Source: Paraspadella gotoi
Lineage: Eukaryota > Chaetognatha
NCBI GenBank assembly: GCA_051294375.1
Contig: CM119267.1
Coordinates: 8,953,709 to 9,017,708, forward strand
DNA length: 64,000 bases
Direction: 5' to 3'
Positions 47,222 through 60,835 of this stretch are shown piece after piece (the stretch's first letter is position 1; each line of letters starts with the position of its first letter). The notes under the pieces were generated by a model. That model was given only the letters and a program-made list of their open reading frames with translations. It was not told the DNA's origin and did not search any database. The position numbers and the translations under genes are program-made.

Positions 47222-48431
47222 NNNNNNNNNNNNNNNNNNNNNNNNNNNNNNNNNNNNNNNNNNNNNNNNNNNNNNNNNNNNNNNNNNNNNNNNNNNNNNN
47301 NNNNNNNNNNNNNNNNNNNNNNNNNNNNNNNNNNNNNNNNNNNNNNNNNNNNNNNNNNNNNNNNNNNNNNNNNNNNNNNNNNNNNNNNNNNNNNNNNNNN
47401 NNNNNNNNNNNNNNNNNNNNNNNNNNNNNNNNNNNNNNNNNNNNNNNNNNNNNNNNNNNNNNNNNNNNNNNNNNNNNNNNCTGTTATTTCTTCGCAACTG
47501 TGTTTTATTTCTCTTCCGCCATTTTGTTTTTCTTCTTTTCTTTCCTTCGTTAACTTTTCCTTTCCCTTTCATCTTCTCGCTGCAGCTTTCTCTAATTTTC
47601 TCTTTCCATTCATTCATCATCTCTTTTCGCATCTGCTTTACACCTGCAAAACTCCCTCCAAGTATCTGCTAAATCCTTGCCTCGCACCTGCTAAAACCCA
47701 TACGTCGCACGCCCGGACCTTTAAGTCGCCAAGAGTCCCTGGCTCTTGCCTGCTGCATTCTCCTTTTTTATTATATTTTTTTCACACGCTTAAAAATAAC
47801 CTTTTTTTAATTTTTCTCCTAGATTTCTCTTTCATCGTCATCCCTCTTTCCCTTTTTTTTTCCGCTTTTTCCCTTTTACCAAATCTTCACGCGAGGATGG
47901 CGTCCATTTTTCCTCTTGGCTGATTCTTTGTTGCGGAACTCTTGATTCGCTTCATCGCCCGCTCGATAGTGGCTGCCGNNNNNNNNNNNNNNNNNNNNNN
48001 NNNNNNNNNNNNNNNNNNNNNNNNNNNNNNNNNNNNNNNNNNNNNNNNNNNNNNNNNNNNNNNNNNNNNNNNNNNNNNNNNNNNNNNNNNNNNNNNNNNN
48101 NNNNNNNNNNNNNNNNNNNNNNNNNNNNNNAGATTCAATCCTTTCCATATGCAATCGTCGGAATCATTATCTCAAAAAAATCCAAGACGAAAATCTCTCT
48201 GCGACCTTAATCTTGAATCAGCCTCGGCTCTCTCTCCCTCTCCCTCTCTCTCCCTCTCTCCCAAGAGGAGTGGAACATAATGAGTTCCTCTGCCGCTTTT
48301 AATGAATTATTTATTTCGTCACCAAAGGGGAGGAAGAAAGTCTTCCGAGACGGAGGTCGGCGACACAAGAAAACCATTTTTATGGGAGTTTTTTTTTTCT
48401 TCGAATTTTTGAGCGGTTTTTTTCTTTTTTA

Positions 48432-48478
<47 letters not shown>

Positions 48479-48840
48479 GACAGAGACAGAGACAGAGACA
48501 GAGAGAGACAAAGAGAGAGAGAGATGCACAAACTTAGTTGTACATTTTCGGATCCCTTACTGCATATTTAATATTTATTCATAATTGTATTTCCAAAATT
48601 CCTCTAAAAAGCCAAGTGAAGATAAGGTGCCGAATGACGTTTTCGTCGTCGTTGTCGTCGCCTTCGTCGTCGCCGCCATCGTCAGTGTCTCGTACTCGTC
48701 GTCTTATGGAGGTGAAAGGAAAAAGTCGGAAACGAGTGGAATTTTTTATGAGGATCGAAACGATAACGACGTCGACACCATGAAAAATAGAGTCGCCCTC
48801 TGGCGATGAAACGCTCTTTCTCTCTTCTCTCTCCTTTTCT

Positions 48841-48856
48841 CATCTCTCTCTTCTCT

Positions 48857-48889
<33 letters not shown>

Positions 48890-50164
48890 ATCTTTCATCT
48901 CTTCTCTCTCTCTGGGGCAGATGTATTATCCCTTACCGGGAAATGAGGTTTGAGGAATTAGGAATTAGTATTGTTGGATTCCGAGAGCGAGTCCGAAAGT
49001 CAGGCCAGTCGCAACCAGACGGACCTATTGCCGGCAAACATTTTTTTCCAAAGTAAGGGCCAACGGGACTTTTTTTCCCGTTTTCCTTCGTTGGTTACTT
49101 TCGAATCTATTCACAAAAGATCAACTCTCACAGGTTTTTCTCTCTTACAGCTCGCCGTCTTTCTTTGACTATTTTCTCTCCTCTCTCTTCTCTCTCGTCT
49201 TCTCTCTCTCTCCTCTCCTCTCTCCTCTCTCTCTCTCTCTCCCCCTCTCTCTCTATTTGTCTCTCTCCCTCTTCCCCGCCCTCAGGCAATGAGGAGGGCG
49301 AAGCGGCTGATTTTAAGCCTCACTCACCGCATCGCGTCTCGAGTTAATGACGAAAAAAACTTCTTTCTTTCTTCCTCTTGTTTTTTTCTGCTGCAAGGTA
49401 TGCAATCGAAAAAAAGTTTTTTCTTTGTTAAAGGAGAAAAAAAAGGCACCGATAGAGAAAAAAAAACTCTCTTTCTCTCTCTCCTCTCTCTCTTCTCTCT
49501 CTCTTCTCTCTCCTCTCTCCTCCTCTCTCTCTCTCTCTCTCTCTCTCTTCTAGCCATCTCCTTTTTTTTAATTTTTTCCAGAGCTGGACGTTCTTAGAGA
49601 GTAATTGATGGAAATTCCTTTATTCGCTTTTTACGACGATTCCTTTGCGTTAAAACCAATTGAAGAAAGGAAGAGGAGGGGGGGGATTTTTTTCATTCCT
49701 ACCCCCCCCCCAATTTGTTTTTTTTGATAAATCGGCCTTCAAGAACGAAAGAAAATAATTCTTATATACATCCGTCGGTTAAATCGACGGTAAGAAAGGG
49801 AAAGGAGGAAAAAGGCGGTATGAGGAAAGCTGTTGATCAGCACCATCGCAGGGGAGCAAATTCGCTCCACTTAATCTCCCTTTCTTCCTCTTCCTTCCTT
49901 CCTTTCACGAGCGCTACTTTCCTCCACGCGTTGCCGCTATCCCCCCACACAGGAGCGTTCGCCTTCCTTCTCGCAGAGACCCTCTGTCTCTTCTCCTCCC
50001 CCTCTCCCTCCCCGCAACCCGTTTCCTCCTCTTCCTCACCCCCCCTTTTGTTGCCCCCCCAACCATCATTTTTCCCGGCTGAAGTACCAGGCCTCATTAA
50101 GCCCCGAGCGCTTTCGACTCCATCTCCCGGGTGAAAAGCTCGATTGGGTTAAAGTAATATAAAC
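48841..50164. repeat. Block B right part, copy 4
   Basis: From GCAGATGTATTATCCC (about 48917) on, this follows 34140-35340 and 40150-41335, with many inserted bases. It joins block C copy 1 to block C copy 2 through CT-rich DNA, without an N gap. Confidence 0.8.
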
Positions 50165-51996
50165 AAATTTCAAGATTTCGTTCTAGAAGAAATGAGACTC
50201 TGCCTTTTTTCATTCACTTCGTCACACTCAGCCGCCTCCTCTTGATGCTCAGATCCCTCTTCCTCTTCCTCTGCTCCTCCTCCTCTTTCCTCCTTCCCTC
50301 GCGCCACTCCCTTTTTTTTTTCCTTCTTCCCGATTTTCTATCTCTTGAGTTTGAACTCGTTTATTATTTAGCTATTTTTTAGCCCCAATTTTGCTTCCCA
50401 TTTTAGTTTTTCTTTTATTTCGTGTGTACATTTTTGTCATTTCTTCACTCTTTTTAATCTATTTTTGGATAAAAAAAAATAGGTAACCTATAATTCACCA
50501 GATGAGTTGCACAGACGCCCCGCAGATCAGTCTTAATTTTATCTCTTCATCCGCTTGAACGATATTCGCAGGAGTGAAAAAATTCGAAGTTCAATCTTTT
50601 TTCCCTTCGCAGGCAGATGATTTACTTTTCTAATCCAGCATGACACGGAAAGTCAGCCGTAAATGTAACAAGGGTGGCTGGAAAGCAGATAAAGAACTTC
50701 GTAAAGAAAACCAATCAAGAAACTGAGAAACAAACTTTAAACTTAAAAACTATTAATTAATATAACAATGTAACATATATTTTTCTTTATTCAAATTCTA
50801 GAACTGAAGGTTTTATATTACATCATATCTCAGTTCTAGTACAAGATGAAAAAAAGAGCTACCAGGATGGGTGACGAGAGATGATTCAAAAAGAAGGAGC
50901 AAGAAGAAGATGTAGTGCGCGGTTAGGAGGTCCGGTCGGCAAAAATAAAGGGGGCGGAGGTCTCGAAGAAGGATATTCCTCCTGAGTCGAAACCAGACGG
51001 CTTAATGGATTCAACCGCATTCCGCGCAAAAGAAAAAAAAAGAAGAAAAAGTTAAGGAAAAGTTAAGAGGAAAAGTTAAAGGAAAAGAAATAAGGGAAAA
51101 AAAAAAACCTTCTTTCCGTCGACAAAAGAAGTTCGCCGGTTCGTAAAGAAAAAAAATTGCCAACTTTTTTTCTTCTCTATTTAAAAAAATTGCGTTGATT
51201 TTTTGAGAAAATGCGTTAATCTGTGAGCCGATCGGGAAATGAGATCGCGGGGCCTAAGTGATACAAATCTATGAGCCGATCGGGAAAATGTGGGAATCGC
51301 GGGGCTCGTGACAGTACTAAATCTAAATGGAAAGACTGAATATATCTAAACGGACTTTGTTGATATAAATCTAAAAAGCTAGTATGTACCCATGCGAAAA
51401 GCACGATAAGCTGACTCTCGTATCCTTTCTCTCTTCTCTCTCTCTATCTCGGTTCCTATCTGTTCACTGTCTCCTCTCATCCACTCTCTCTTTCTCCAAC
51501 TAGCCGACGTCCGCCCTCCTCGTATTCACTCGCCTCCTCTCAGACGACCGAGCTCTTCTCTGCCTCCTCTCTCTCTCTCTCTCCTCTCCACTGGCGCCTG
51601 ATCTCGTCAACTTTCTGGCTAATTACGCGAGAAGATATTCATTCCTTTTTATTATTCTCTTCTGCGATCTCATTGCATATACCAATCTATTGACGAGGAT
51701 CACATAAATGTTTTTAATCATGTTTTTTAATCTATCTTTCTTTTTTTTCTCTCTTGTCGCCTGTGTACCGTGAAGCGCGTGGAGATGACGTGAGAGCGGA
51801 GTGCTTTAAAAAGTTAAAATAAAGATTATAATTCGCTTCTCTGCCATTTTATAAAAACAGGATATTTTATTTTAATAATTTTAAGAATCAACTCATTACC
51901 GCAACTGTCCCTTATTTAAAAAGGTTCTGTAGCTGTTTGTTATATAAATCGGAATTTGTTTCCACAACTCTCTCATCTCTCTATCTCTCTCTTCTC

Positions 51997-52028
<32 letters not shown>

Positions 52029-52056
52029 CTCTCTCTTTTTCTCTCATCTCTTCTCA

Positions 52057-52117
<61 letters not shown>

Positions 52118-52904
52118 CCCAGCGCACACGTACAGCACCTTTCTCTTCTTAAGCCGAAACTGTCTTTGCCGCTTAACTTCACTTTCTGTTCTTTACGCGC
52201 TTTGAGTCTCTATGCCAGCTCGCGAAAAGCCATTCTCTCTCTCTCAACTCTCTCTCTCTCTCTCTCTCTCCCTCCCTCGCCTCCCCTCCCTCCCTTCCTC
52301 CTCCCACTTTTTCCTATCCTCCAATCCTCCTTTTCCTTCCTGCTGGAAATCACAGGGAGTATGAACCCATTCTTCATTTCTTAATCTTTTTTTCGGACGC
52401 GATGGCTTCTTGAGTCGCGATTCGACGACCGAACGACGACGACGGACGCACGACGGTGTGATGACGACCGACGACTACGCGATCGAAGACACTTCATGAA
52501 GAAGAATTTTAATTGCGAACTGATGAAAAAAGCAATGAAAAAGAACGTCACAACTACTAAGACGATCCATATAAGATAGAAAAATGACTTAAAAATGACG
52601 ATTGGCAACGACACAATGCACGACGAAAAAAACTGTGGAAACTACGCCCTGTAAAAAATTCTTAAAATTCAACTCTTTATGAGGACAACTATGGACCACC
52701 TGAACCAACATCCATCTCTCTTTATTCCTTATATCTTATCATAGTAACTCCTATTAAATTAGGTCAACTAGTATTCGTAATCATCTCTCTCTTATTTGCA
52801 TACCACGTTTTCTTCGTTCAATATTCTACTCTCGCTCTACTCCGAGATTATCAAGGCGACTCTCGTTTTTCGGTTTCAATTTTGACAGATCTACCTTCAC
52901 AATA

Positions 52905-52979
<75 letters not shown>

Positions 52980-53540
52980 ACCTTTCACAATCCCGGACGT
53001 TTCTTCTCTCTCAATCTTTCGCCGAATCCGGACGCTTCTCCTTCGCTTCCGTCGACTTTCTTCCTCCTTCCGAATTTTCTTTCCTTTTTTTCTTTTCTTC
53101 CTTTTTCTCCGGACGTCAGGATTTCGCTTCACGGTTTCCGCCGTGTCAAAATCGTTGAGACTGTTGCGGCGGACGCTCCGTGGCGAAGCGCCCGTGGCAA
53201 GAGTTGGCGTGTTGTGAGCGAATGCACGGTAAAGGAATGTAGGGTTTGCGGCGGCGCTAATAATCCGGTGGCGGGGCGTTGGAAAGTCAGCTGATGCGTG
53301 ACCACATGGATTGGGTTTTTTTTAAAGCAAAGCATGTGGACAGTGGAAAGCAGACAGCTTCACAGCCGACAACTCTCGTAGGCGACAGCACCGACAAAAA
53401 TTTGTGGAATTGAACAGCTGCAGTCACGACTCGTCGACGCCAAACCTTCGCCTACCAAGCCGTGAAAAAAATAAGCAGTGGGTTTCTTCCCGAGGCAGAA
53501 TGGCGCTTCTGGCGTAAAAAAAGAAAAAAAAAAGACTTAG

Positions 53541-53578
<38 letters not shown>

Positions 53579-53738
53579 TGAAAGAGAGAGATCGAGGACA
53601 GAGAGACGAGGGAGAGAGAGAGAGGAGAGAGAGAGTATGTACTTCCCTGGTGTGATCTGTTATAGCCCCGCCATAGGAAGAAATATTTCTTGTTGGCCTC
53701 AACGAAATCCTAGGATTACCTCTCTCTCTCTCTCTCTC

Positions 53739-53774
<36 letters not shown>

Positions 53775-54384
53775 CCCTTTTTTTTGTTCTTTCCCTTTTT
53801 TCTCTTTCTAATTTTTCTTAAAGCATGGCGTTAACTCCCCTTTTTTCACCTGTTTATTTTCTTTCGCAACTGTGTTTATTTCTCTTCCGCCATTTTGCTG
53901 TTTTCTTCTTTCTTCCTTCGCTTAAACTTTTTCCTTTCCCTTTCATCTTCCGCTGCAGGCTTTTCTCTTAATTTTTCTCTTTCCATTCATTCAATTATTC
54001 TTTTCGCATCTGCTTTACACCTGCAAAACTCCCTCCAAGTAATCTGCCTAAATCCTGACCTCGGCCACCTTGCTAAAAAACCCATACGTCGCACCTGCCC
54101 GGCTTTAGTCGCAAGAGTCCCTGGCTCTTGCCTGCTGCAATTCTCCTTTATTATATTTTTTTCACACGCTAAAAATAACCTTTTTTAATTTTCTTCCCTA
54201 GATTTCTCTTTCATCGTCATCCCTTCTTTCCCTTTTTTTTTTCGCTTTTTCCCTTTTATCCAAAATCTTCATCGCGATGGATGGCGTCCATTTTTCCTCT
54301 GCTGATTCTTTGTTGCGGAACTCTGGATTCGCTTCATCGCCACGCTCGATAGGTGTGCTGCCGGCTGGCGCGAGTAAGCATCTC

Positions 54385-54443
<59 letters not shown>

Positions 54444-54815
54444 CTCTCTCTCTCTCTCTCCTCTCTTTCTCTCTCCGCCTCTAGTGCTCTCCAGAATTCA
54501 ATCCTTTCCATATGCATAATCGTCGAATCATTAATCTTCAAAATACAATCCAAGACGAAAATCTCTTGCGACCTTATCTTGAATCAGCCTTCGGCCTCTC
54601 TCTCCACTCTCCCTCTCTCTCCCTCTACTCCCAAGAGGAGTGGAACATATATGAGGTTCCTCATGCCGCTTTTAATGAATTATTTATTTTCGTCACCAAA
54701 GGGGAGGAAGCAAAGTCTCCAGAGACGGACAGGTCGGCCGACACAAGAAAACCATTTCTTATGGGGAGTTTTTTTTTTCTCGAATTTTTGAGCGGTTTTT
54801 TTTTCTTTTTTTTTA

Positions 54816-54863
<48 letters not shown>

Positions 54864-55388
54864 TGAGAGAGAAGAGAGAGATGAGAGAGAAGAGAGAGAG
54901 AGAGAGATAGAGAGACCAGAGACAGAGAAGAGAGAGACAAAGAGAAGAGAGAGAGTGCACAACTTAGTTGTACATTTTCGGACCCTTACTGCCATATTTA
55001 ATATTATCGATAATGTATTTTCCAAAATTCCTCTAAAAAAGCCAAGTTGAAGATAAAGGATTGCCGACCGAAATGACGTTTTTCGTCGTCGAGTTGTCGT
55101 CGCCATCGTTCGTCGCACCCGCCATCTTCAGTTTGTCTCGTACTCGTCGGTCATTATGGAGATACGGTGCATATTAAGGGAAAAACGTCAGGAATACGAG
55201 TTGGAGATTTTGATGAGAGATCGAACAGATAACGGACGCAGACACCATGAAAAAATAGAGTCGCCAACTCTGGCGATTGAAACGCTCTTCTCTCTCTCTC
55301 TCTCTCTCTCTCTTACTCTCTTCTCCTCTCTCTCTCTCTCACTACTCTCTCTCTCTCTCTCTCATCTTCTTGGCGATGAAACGCTCTC

Positions 55389-55423
<35 letters not shown>

Positions 55424-55470
55424 CTCTCTTCTCTCTCGTCTCTTCTCTCTCTCTCTCTCTCTAATTTCTT
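50165..55470. repeat. Block C, copy 2 (noisy)
   Basis: Matches 41336-43490 and 46058-48840 but lacks 43490-46057. Random-looking insertions occur every 10-30 bases; for example the (GAC)n run at 46114 reads here with inserted A, C and T (52425-52495). This resembles raw long-read sequence. It ends in (CT)n arrays at 55290-55460. Confidence 0.8.
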
Positions 55471-57340
55471 TTTCCTAACTTGTTTAAGGTCAGCGGGAGA
55501 CACTCAATTCAAATTATAATAAATAGCCCTTAAAACCGAGCTCGGATTTCGAAAGGAGAGCTCCTGACGATCCGAAAATGTATTCATTTACTATTTTTCA
55601 AAGGCCGTCATCGTTAATTTTAATTTTGATTTTTTCGTAGTACTATATAAAATAAAAAAACCTATTTGAGAGTTGCAGCCCAAACGGTAAGGCGGTAATC
55701 TCACATAAAATTATGGCAATTGAATTACTTTTTAGGTCCACTAACTCCAAATTCTTCATATGAAAAGCATATTTTCAAAATTTTGCCCCTTCCTTCATAA
55801 AAATTTGATTATTTAATCAATTTTTGGGATTAATTCCGTTGATATCTTTGGAAACGAAAAACATTGTGTTTCCCAAAAACGCGCTCATCAGGAATCTCCC
55901 CCACCTTTCCTTTCTTGCCCAAATTATTTTTTTTCTTCAAGAGAGTCCAATGTTTGAGCTGACACTGCTTTCCGTTTTTTTACTTCACTTCGTCAAGAAA
56001 GTTAAATTCGACTCAAATTAAAACTCATTAAACAATACATAAAGTAAAAGTCAAATTGAAATAAATCGCGATAAGTTTTTTAACTACATAAATACTCATG
56101 AAAGTATAACAAAACCGTCTGGAAAATGTGAAGAGTAAGTTTGTTTTAGACTTAATTAGTGATTACAACCCCATGTATGTACTTGACCACAAGGAGAATT
56201 CAAATATAAGACATGTAGAAATGTAGCGCTTACTGAATAAAAGAGATCAGTTTATAAGTTAAAAATTTAGTTGCTAAGAAATTTAGCCTTACATATAAAA
56301 AAATAATTTTCTCTGAAAAATCTAGTTTTACCGCAAAGAAAAAGATTTTGTTTTAAATTTTTAATGAACATTTTAGGTAGATTTTTAAAAGTTTTCGAAT
56401 AATTTTAATAGAGAAAAACCTACTACAGGATATGAGAAAAATGAAATTAAGAATACAGTAAATTTAAGATTTCTTACCAATTTAGGTTGAGTGATCTCCT
56501 GGCCTAACCACCTTTGTTTTTGAATAATCGATTGANNNNNNNNNNNNNNNNNNNNNNNNNGAGAAAAACGTTTACAGCAAAAATCGACTGTTTTTGTTGT
56601 CGTTGTCGCTGTTCAACGTCGTTTTTTATTGCGTTAAAATAAAAACGTTTCGTTACAAGAGATCGTAACGCGATTAAGTTTTGTGTTTTCGTGTTTTCTT
56701 TTCTCCTCTCCCTTTTTTTCTTTCCTTTCTTTTTTCCAAACTTCCTTTTTATCCCTATTGTTTTTTTTTCAGTTTCCTTATTTTTCCTATTTTTTTCTTT
56801 CATTTTCCCTTCGCCTTTTCTCTCGTTTACTCTCCCTTTTCCCCGCCCTCCTAAAAAAAGGTATATTACGGCGTGACACGTTGGCGTTATGGCTCAGCCG
56901 GTTGCCAGCCGCTTTCCGGCCGCCGCCGGCCTTTTCGCCCCAAGCGCCATCTATTAAACGGCGGGGGAAAAGAGGTGGAAGGACTGCGAACAAGAGAACA
57001 ACCGCGGGAAGGAAAGGCCGCTCTGTCTCTTTCCCGATTGCCCCCTTTCAGTTTCAAATTTTTTTATCGAAACATTTTTTTTTTTAATTTCCCCCAAATA
57101 CTTATAAATTTTAAATAAGTATAACTTTACTTTTGTCATCTTTTTTGACAAATACATTTTTTCCGCCATTTTGTGCCTGCACACTTTTTTGTTCGTCTTC
57201 GTCGTCGTCATTGTCGCATTTGTAATCTCCGTGCGGCGATGAAAGGCGAATTGGGGTCAGGTAAACGCGGACCAAGAATTTTCAATGTTTCCGACTGAAA
57301 GAAAAAAAATGGTGGAGAGGAAGGGATGGTGGAGAGGGAG
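55471..57340. other. AT-rich single-copy stretch
   Basis: No duplication partner was found in the window. The stretch is mostly AT-rich, with a 25-N gap at 56536-56560. A GC-rich patch at 56865-57030 contains GCGCCATCTATTAA and CCGGCCGCCGCCGGCC. No supported gene. Confidence 0.55.
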
Positions 57341-57722
57341 GGTGGATGGTATGTTTAGCTGAGGAACTTATAAATTTTTGTTACTCCACAATGCTCGAAC
57401 CGTTTTTTTTTCTTCGTAATACTATACGAATTTTTTTACATTATCTAATTAATTATCTCAGAATGAGCACGAATGGAATTCTTGCACTTGTTGAAAAGCG
57501 TGTCATTTTCTTTCGCTCTTCTCACACCGTTGTTGAGGTTCGCTTCTTTCTTTTATTACCAATACAAAAAACTAATATCATCGGTCTGACTTTCACCCCG
57601 TCGCTCACCCCGTCGCTTACATCCTACGATCGCCACCCACTCGCTTGAGCTTCTCTAATCTCCACCCACGTCTAGAGAAGACACTCAGATATTCACCGAC
57701 ACGGTTTCCATGACTTATCGGA

Positions 57723-57756
<34 letters not shown>

Positions 57757-57931
57757 GTGTCCTCTCTCTCTCCTTATGTATCTGGGAAGGTCAGATAGCA
57801 GCACGACAGAAGAAAGAGAGAGAGAAACGATGAAACTGGTTGCGACATGTTTGGCACACCCTACTGAAAAATTATTCTAAACCGTTCATGAAGCATCATC
57901 TCTTCCCTGAAATAGAAAGAAGAAAGAAAAG

Positions 57932-57990
<59 letters not shown>

Positions 57991-58100
57991 AGAGATGAGA
58001 GAGAGAGAGAGACAACAGAGAGCAGGAGCAGCATGTCAAAAACTGGCAATAGTGTTCTCAAGACAAAACAATTTGTTTTTTTCCTGTCTCTTCTGTTTTC
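57341..58100. other. Non-coding stretch with (CT)n and (GA)n
   Basis: Contains a short direct repeat CACCCCGTCGCT/CACCCCGTCGCT at 57595-57618, (CT)n at about 57724-57756 and (GA)n at 57936-58010. No supported exon. Confidence 0.5.
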
Positions 58101-58640
58101 GATGACGTGGCTTAGCAGCGCCGTCGCTCAGCTCCGCCGCCGCCGCCGCCGCCGTCCGCCGGCGCGCCCGCGTTCCCTTCCGCCCCTTGTAGGATCAGCG
58201 GCGTGAAGGCTCCAGAGGGTCTCGTTCCCAATACGGACCCGTCGAAGAGGTCATGCCTCGTGGTCAATCGTCAACTCTGCTTCGGTCTCGACACAAACCG
58301 GAGGGAAAAAAAGGGAGAAAGGGGAAGAAGGAATGGGAAAAGGAGAGGAATTATAGGGAGTTAATGAAGGAGAGAGACTTTTTAAGGGAGAGAGGGAGTG
58401 TCGGCAATCAGGTCACGAGGAGTGACGTTGAGAATGGACGTACCGCGTTTCGTGAATGTGGAATCTCGCAGCGACGTCGTGTGCAGCGGCGGACGATAGT
58501 CGACGGGCGACGACCCTCTCCCTCCCGGCCGATGGGGCGGACGGGGGGGGACACGCCTCCTCTGCCGGCTCCACCTCTCTCATCGCTGGGGACAAGGATA
58601 ACGGCCTCTCGCATCCCCCTTCAATTGATTGTTTTCTCAT
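58101..58640 (+). CDS. GC-rich putative gene start with competing frames
   Basis: A GC-rich patch with a CCG run (58130-58165) precedes ATG 58253, whose frame gives a very basic product: MPRGQSSTLLRSRHKPEGKK, then a Lys/Glu-rich, helical-looking stretch. An overlapping frame (ATG 58456) has the better codon bias and reads MWNLAATSCAAADDSRRATT then a Gly/Asp/Ala-rich part. A good acceptor with branch-like and T/C-rich sequence lies at 58701-58702, followed by YPFPTIPVASARMRATVPPS in frame with ATG 58456. This suggests a + strand gene begins here, perhaps the same one whose exons appear at 62.5-64 kb. That link is not shown by splice phase. Confidence 0.3.
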
Positions 58641-58975
58641 CTCTCTCTCTCTCTCTCTCTCTCTCCCTCTTCTCTCTGATAACTACTACTTCTCTTTTAC
58701 AGTGTATCCATTCCCGACAATCCCCGTCGCCTCGGCCAGGATGCGGGCCACGGTTCCGCCCTCCCCCCCCCTTCCCCGCCTTTCTCGCCTCACAGGGCTC
58801 CTCTCCCTTTTAGCTTTTTTTTTTTATCAAGCCGTCAGAGGGTTTTTTTATTGTTATTTCCTGTTCCGTTCGTTGGATTTAAAAAGCTTGTCGTCTCTCC
58901 TCTCTCTCTCTCTCTCGCTCTCTCTCGATCTCTCTCGTCTCTCTCTCTCCTCTCGCTTCCCTTTCTTCCCCTGAG

Positions 58976-59141
58976 CGGAAAGTTCAAAATCCGCCCCGCC
59001 GCCGCGTCACCGGCCCTGCCGCCGACCTCCGCGATGCGGCCGAGACGCCATCATTTACTCCCCCCCCCCACCTCCGTCCATGTCGCACCAGGGGGCGCCG
59101 AGCGGCCTCCGCAAACCTCGACGCTGTCAGCGCCAACTCGG
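58976..59141 (+). CDS. Candidate Pro/Ala-rich exon
   Basis: A GC-rich frame with C/G-ending codons (GKFKIRPAAASPALPPTSAM, then LPPPTSVHVAPGGAERPPQT) ends at a donor ACTCG|GTAATT (GT at 59142). The presumed acceptor CCCCTGAG is poor. Composition resembles the exons at 62574 and 63423, but splice phases do not join directly (two bases left over here, one needed there). At least one more exon would be required. Confidence 0.3.
59085..59098 (+). promoter_or_regulatory. CTCF-like binding motif
   Basis: GCACCAGGGGGCGC matches the bilaterian CTCF core CCASYAGRKGGCRS at 13 of 14 positions. It overlaps the candidate exon at 58976-59141, and GC-rich DNA raises the chance of accidental matches. Confidence 0.3.
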
Positions 59142-59484
59142 TAATTATCGCCGCTTCCGCTTTCGTCGCTCTCGGGCGTCAAACAGTTGTAATCGATACT
59201 CGCGCCACTGATGAAGTCGCCAGCGAATTCAGCGCCGCAGCCGTCGATACGGCGCCGCAGCAGGGAACGAAGCGACGAAATTCATTTCTTCTTCTTCTTC
59301 TCTCTTTCAATAAAACTAAAGGTCAACGAAAATAATAAAAAGAAGAAGAAAAGAAGAAGAAAAGATAAGAATAGAAATAAAAACCTGAAACCTCGAATTT
59401 CTCCGCGAAATTGAAATCGGAAACAAAAAATGAAAAAGTCTTCCGATTTTTCTTTTTTATCGGTTCAAATTTTCTTTCTTTTTT

Positions 59485-59485
59485 T

Positions 59486-59532
<47 letters not shown>
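59485..59532. repeat. (TTTC)n microsatellite
   Basis: About 12 perfect TTTC units in T-rich DNA; followed by non-coding DNA to 59835. Confidence 0.9.
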
Positions 59533-59533
<1 letters not shown>

Positions 59534-59835
59534 TTTTTTTGGTCTCTCGTTTCCCCCATTTTTTTTCCTTCATCCGTCACTGAAGACGAACAGCAAAAGA
59601 GCAGACGATGACGAAGTTCAATCATAAAAAGAGATTTGTTTTTCTTTTTTTTTTCTTATTTTCAAAAATTCGATGGAAGGAGAAAAATCCGGAGAATATG
59701 GACGGAAATAAAGGAGAGATGGCGAAGAGGAAGATCGAGAATAAAGATCGTAGAGAATTTGAGTAAAATATAAGCCAGAGAAGATTGCAGGGCGAACGGT
59801 GATGCTGTGAAAATTTGGATAAGTTTGGAGAAAAT

Positions 59836-60045
59836 NNNNNNNNNNNNNNNNNNNNNNNNNNNNNNNNNNNNNNNNNNNNNNNNNNNNNNNNNNNNNNNNN
59901 NNNNNNNNNNNNNNNNNNNNNNNNNNNNNNNNNNNNNNNNNNNNNNNNNNNNNNNNNNNNNNNNNNNNNNNNNNNNNNNNNNNNNNNNNNNNNNNNNNNN
60001 NNNNNNNNNNNNNNNNNNNNNNNNNNNNNNNNNNNNNNNNNNNNN
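59836..60045. other. 210-N gap beside (GA)n
   Basis: The right flank is (GA)n to 60073, so the gap is probably an unresolved GA array. Confidence 0.85.
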
Positions 60046-60076
<31 letters not shown>

Positions 60077-60164
60077 AAAGAAATCTTATCAGTATACGGG
60101 GGCTTACTGGAAAAAGACGAACCAAGACGAAGTCTAAGAAAATAGAGAACTAAAAATAAAAGTG

Positions 60165-60475
60165 CAACGCGATTTCTATAAACCTGGATAAGTTTTAAAA
60201 TTGCATATGTAAACGGTAGCCCCTGTCGGTAAATGTCACACCCATTCTCTTCAAGTTTACCCTCCCCGCCCCCCCCCTTCGTTGTTCCCCCCCCACGTTC
60301 GTTTCTCTTCTTACGAGTTGCATTTGATGGTGAATTAATTGCGTCGGTTGTCTCAGTTATCGTCGTCGTCTTTGTCGTCGTCATCCTCGTCGCCGCCTTG
60401 TTGAACGTGGCAGTCGGTTCTCGTGCCTAATTGGGTGTTTGATTAATCATGGGGTCTGATCTCTGTTTTTTACTC
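60165..60475 (+). repeat. Dispersed repeat, inverted match to 20460-20905
   Basis: Opposite-strand partner of the repeat at 20460; this copy is shorter by internal losses. It ends at a 190-N gap (60476-60665) flanked by (GA)n. The partner also has a GA-rich flank at that end, so the microsatellite may belong to the element. Confidence 0.7.
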
Positions 60476-60665
60476 NNNNNNNNNNNNNNNNNNNNNNNNN
60501 NNNNNNNNNNNNNNNNNNNNNNNNNNNNNNNNNNNNNNNNNNNNNNNNNNNNNNNNNNNNNNNNNNNNNNNNNNNNNNNNNNNNNNNNNNNNNNNNNNNN
60601 NNNNNNNNNNNNNNNNNNNNNNNNNNNNNNNNNNNNNNNNNNNNNNNNNNNNNNNNNNNNNNNNN

Positions 60666-60700
<35 letters not shown>

Positions 60701-60835
60701 GTAAAGGGGGGGAGGCTTTTGGCTCCTAATCCACCTCAGATTCCCTTGCCATTGTTGAATTCATGATTAATTAGAAATTTTAATCCCAGAGATAAAAAGT
60801 TCGGATTAGCTCCTCCTCCTTCTTCGGCGCCGTGG

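Noticed and set aside
46877-47923. 348-codon ORF across a gap
   Set aside because: The second half is pyrimidine-rich translation and the middle is 259 N. Only the first 115 codons are kept, at low confidence.
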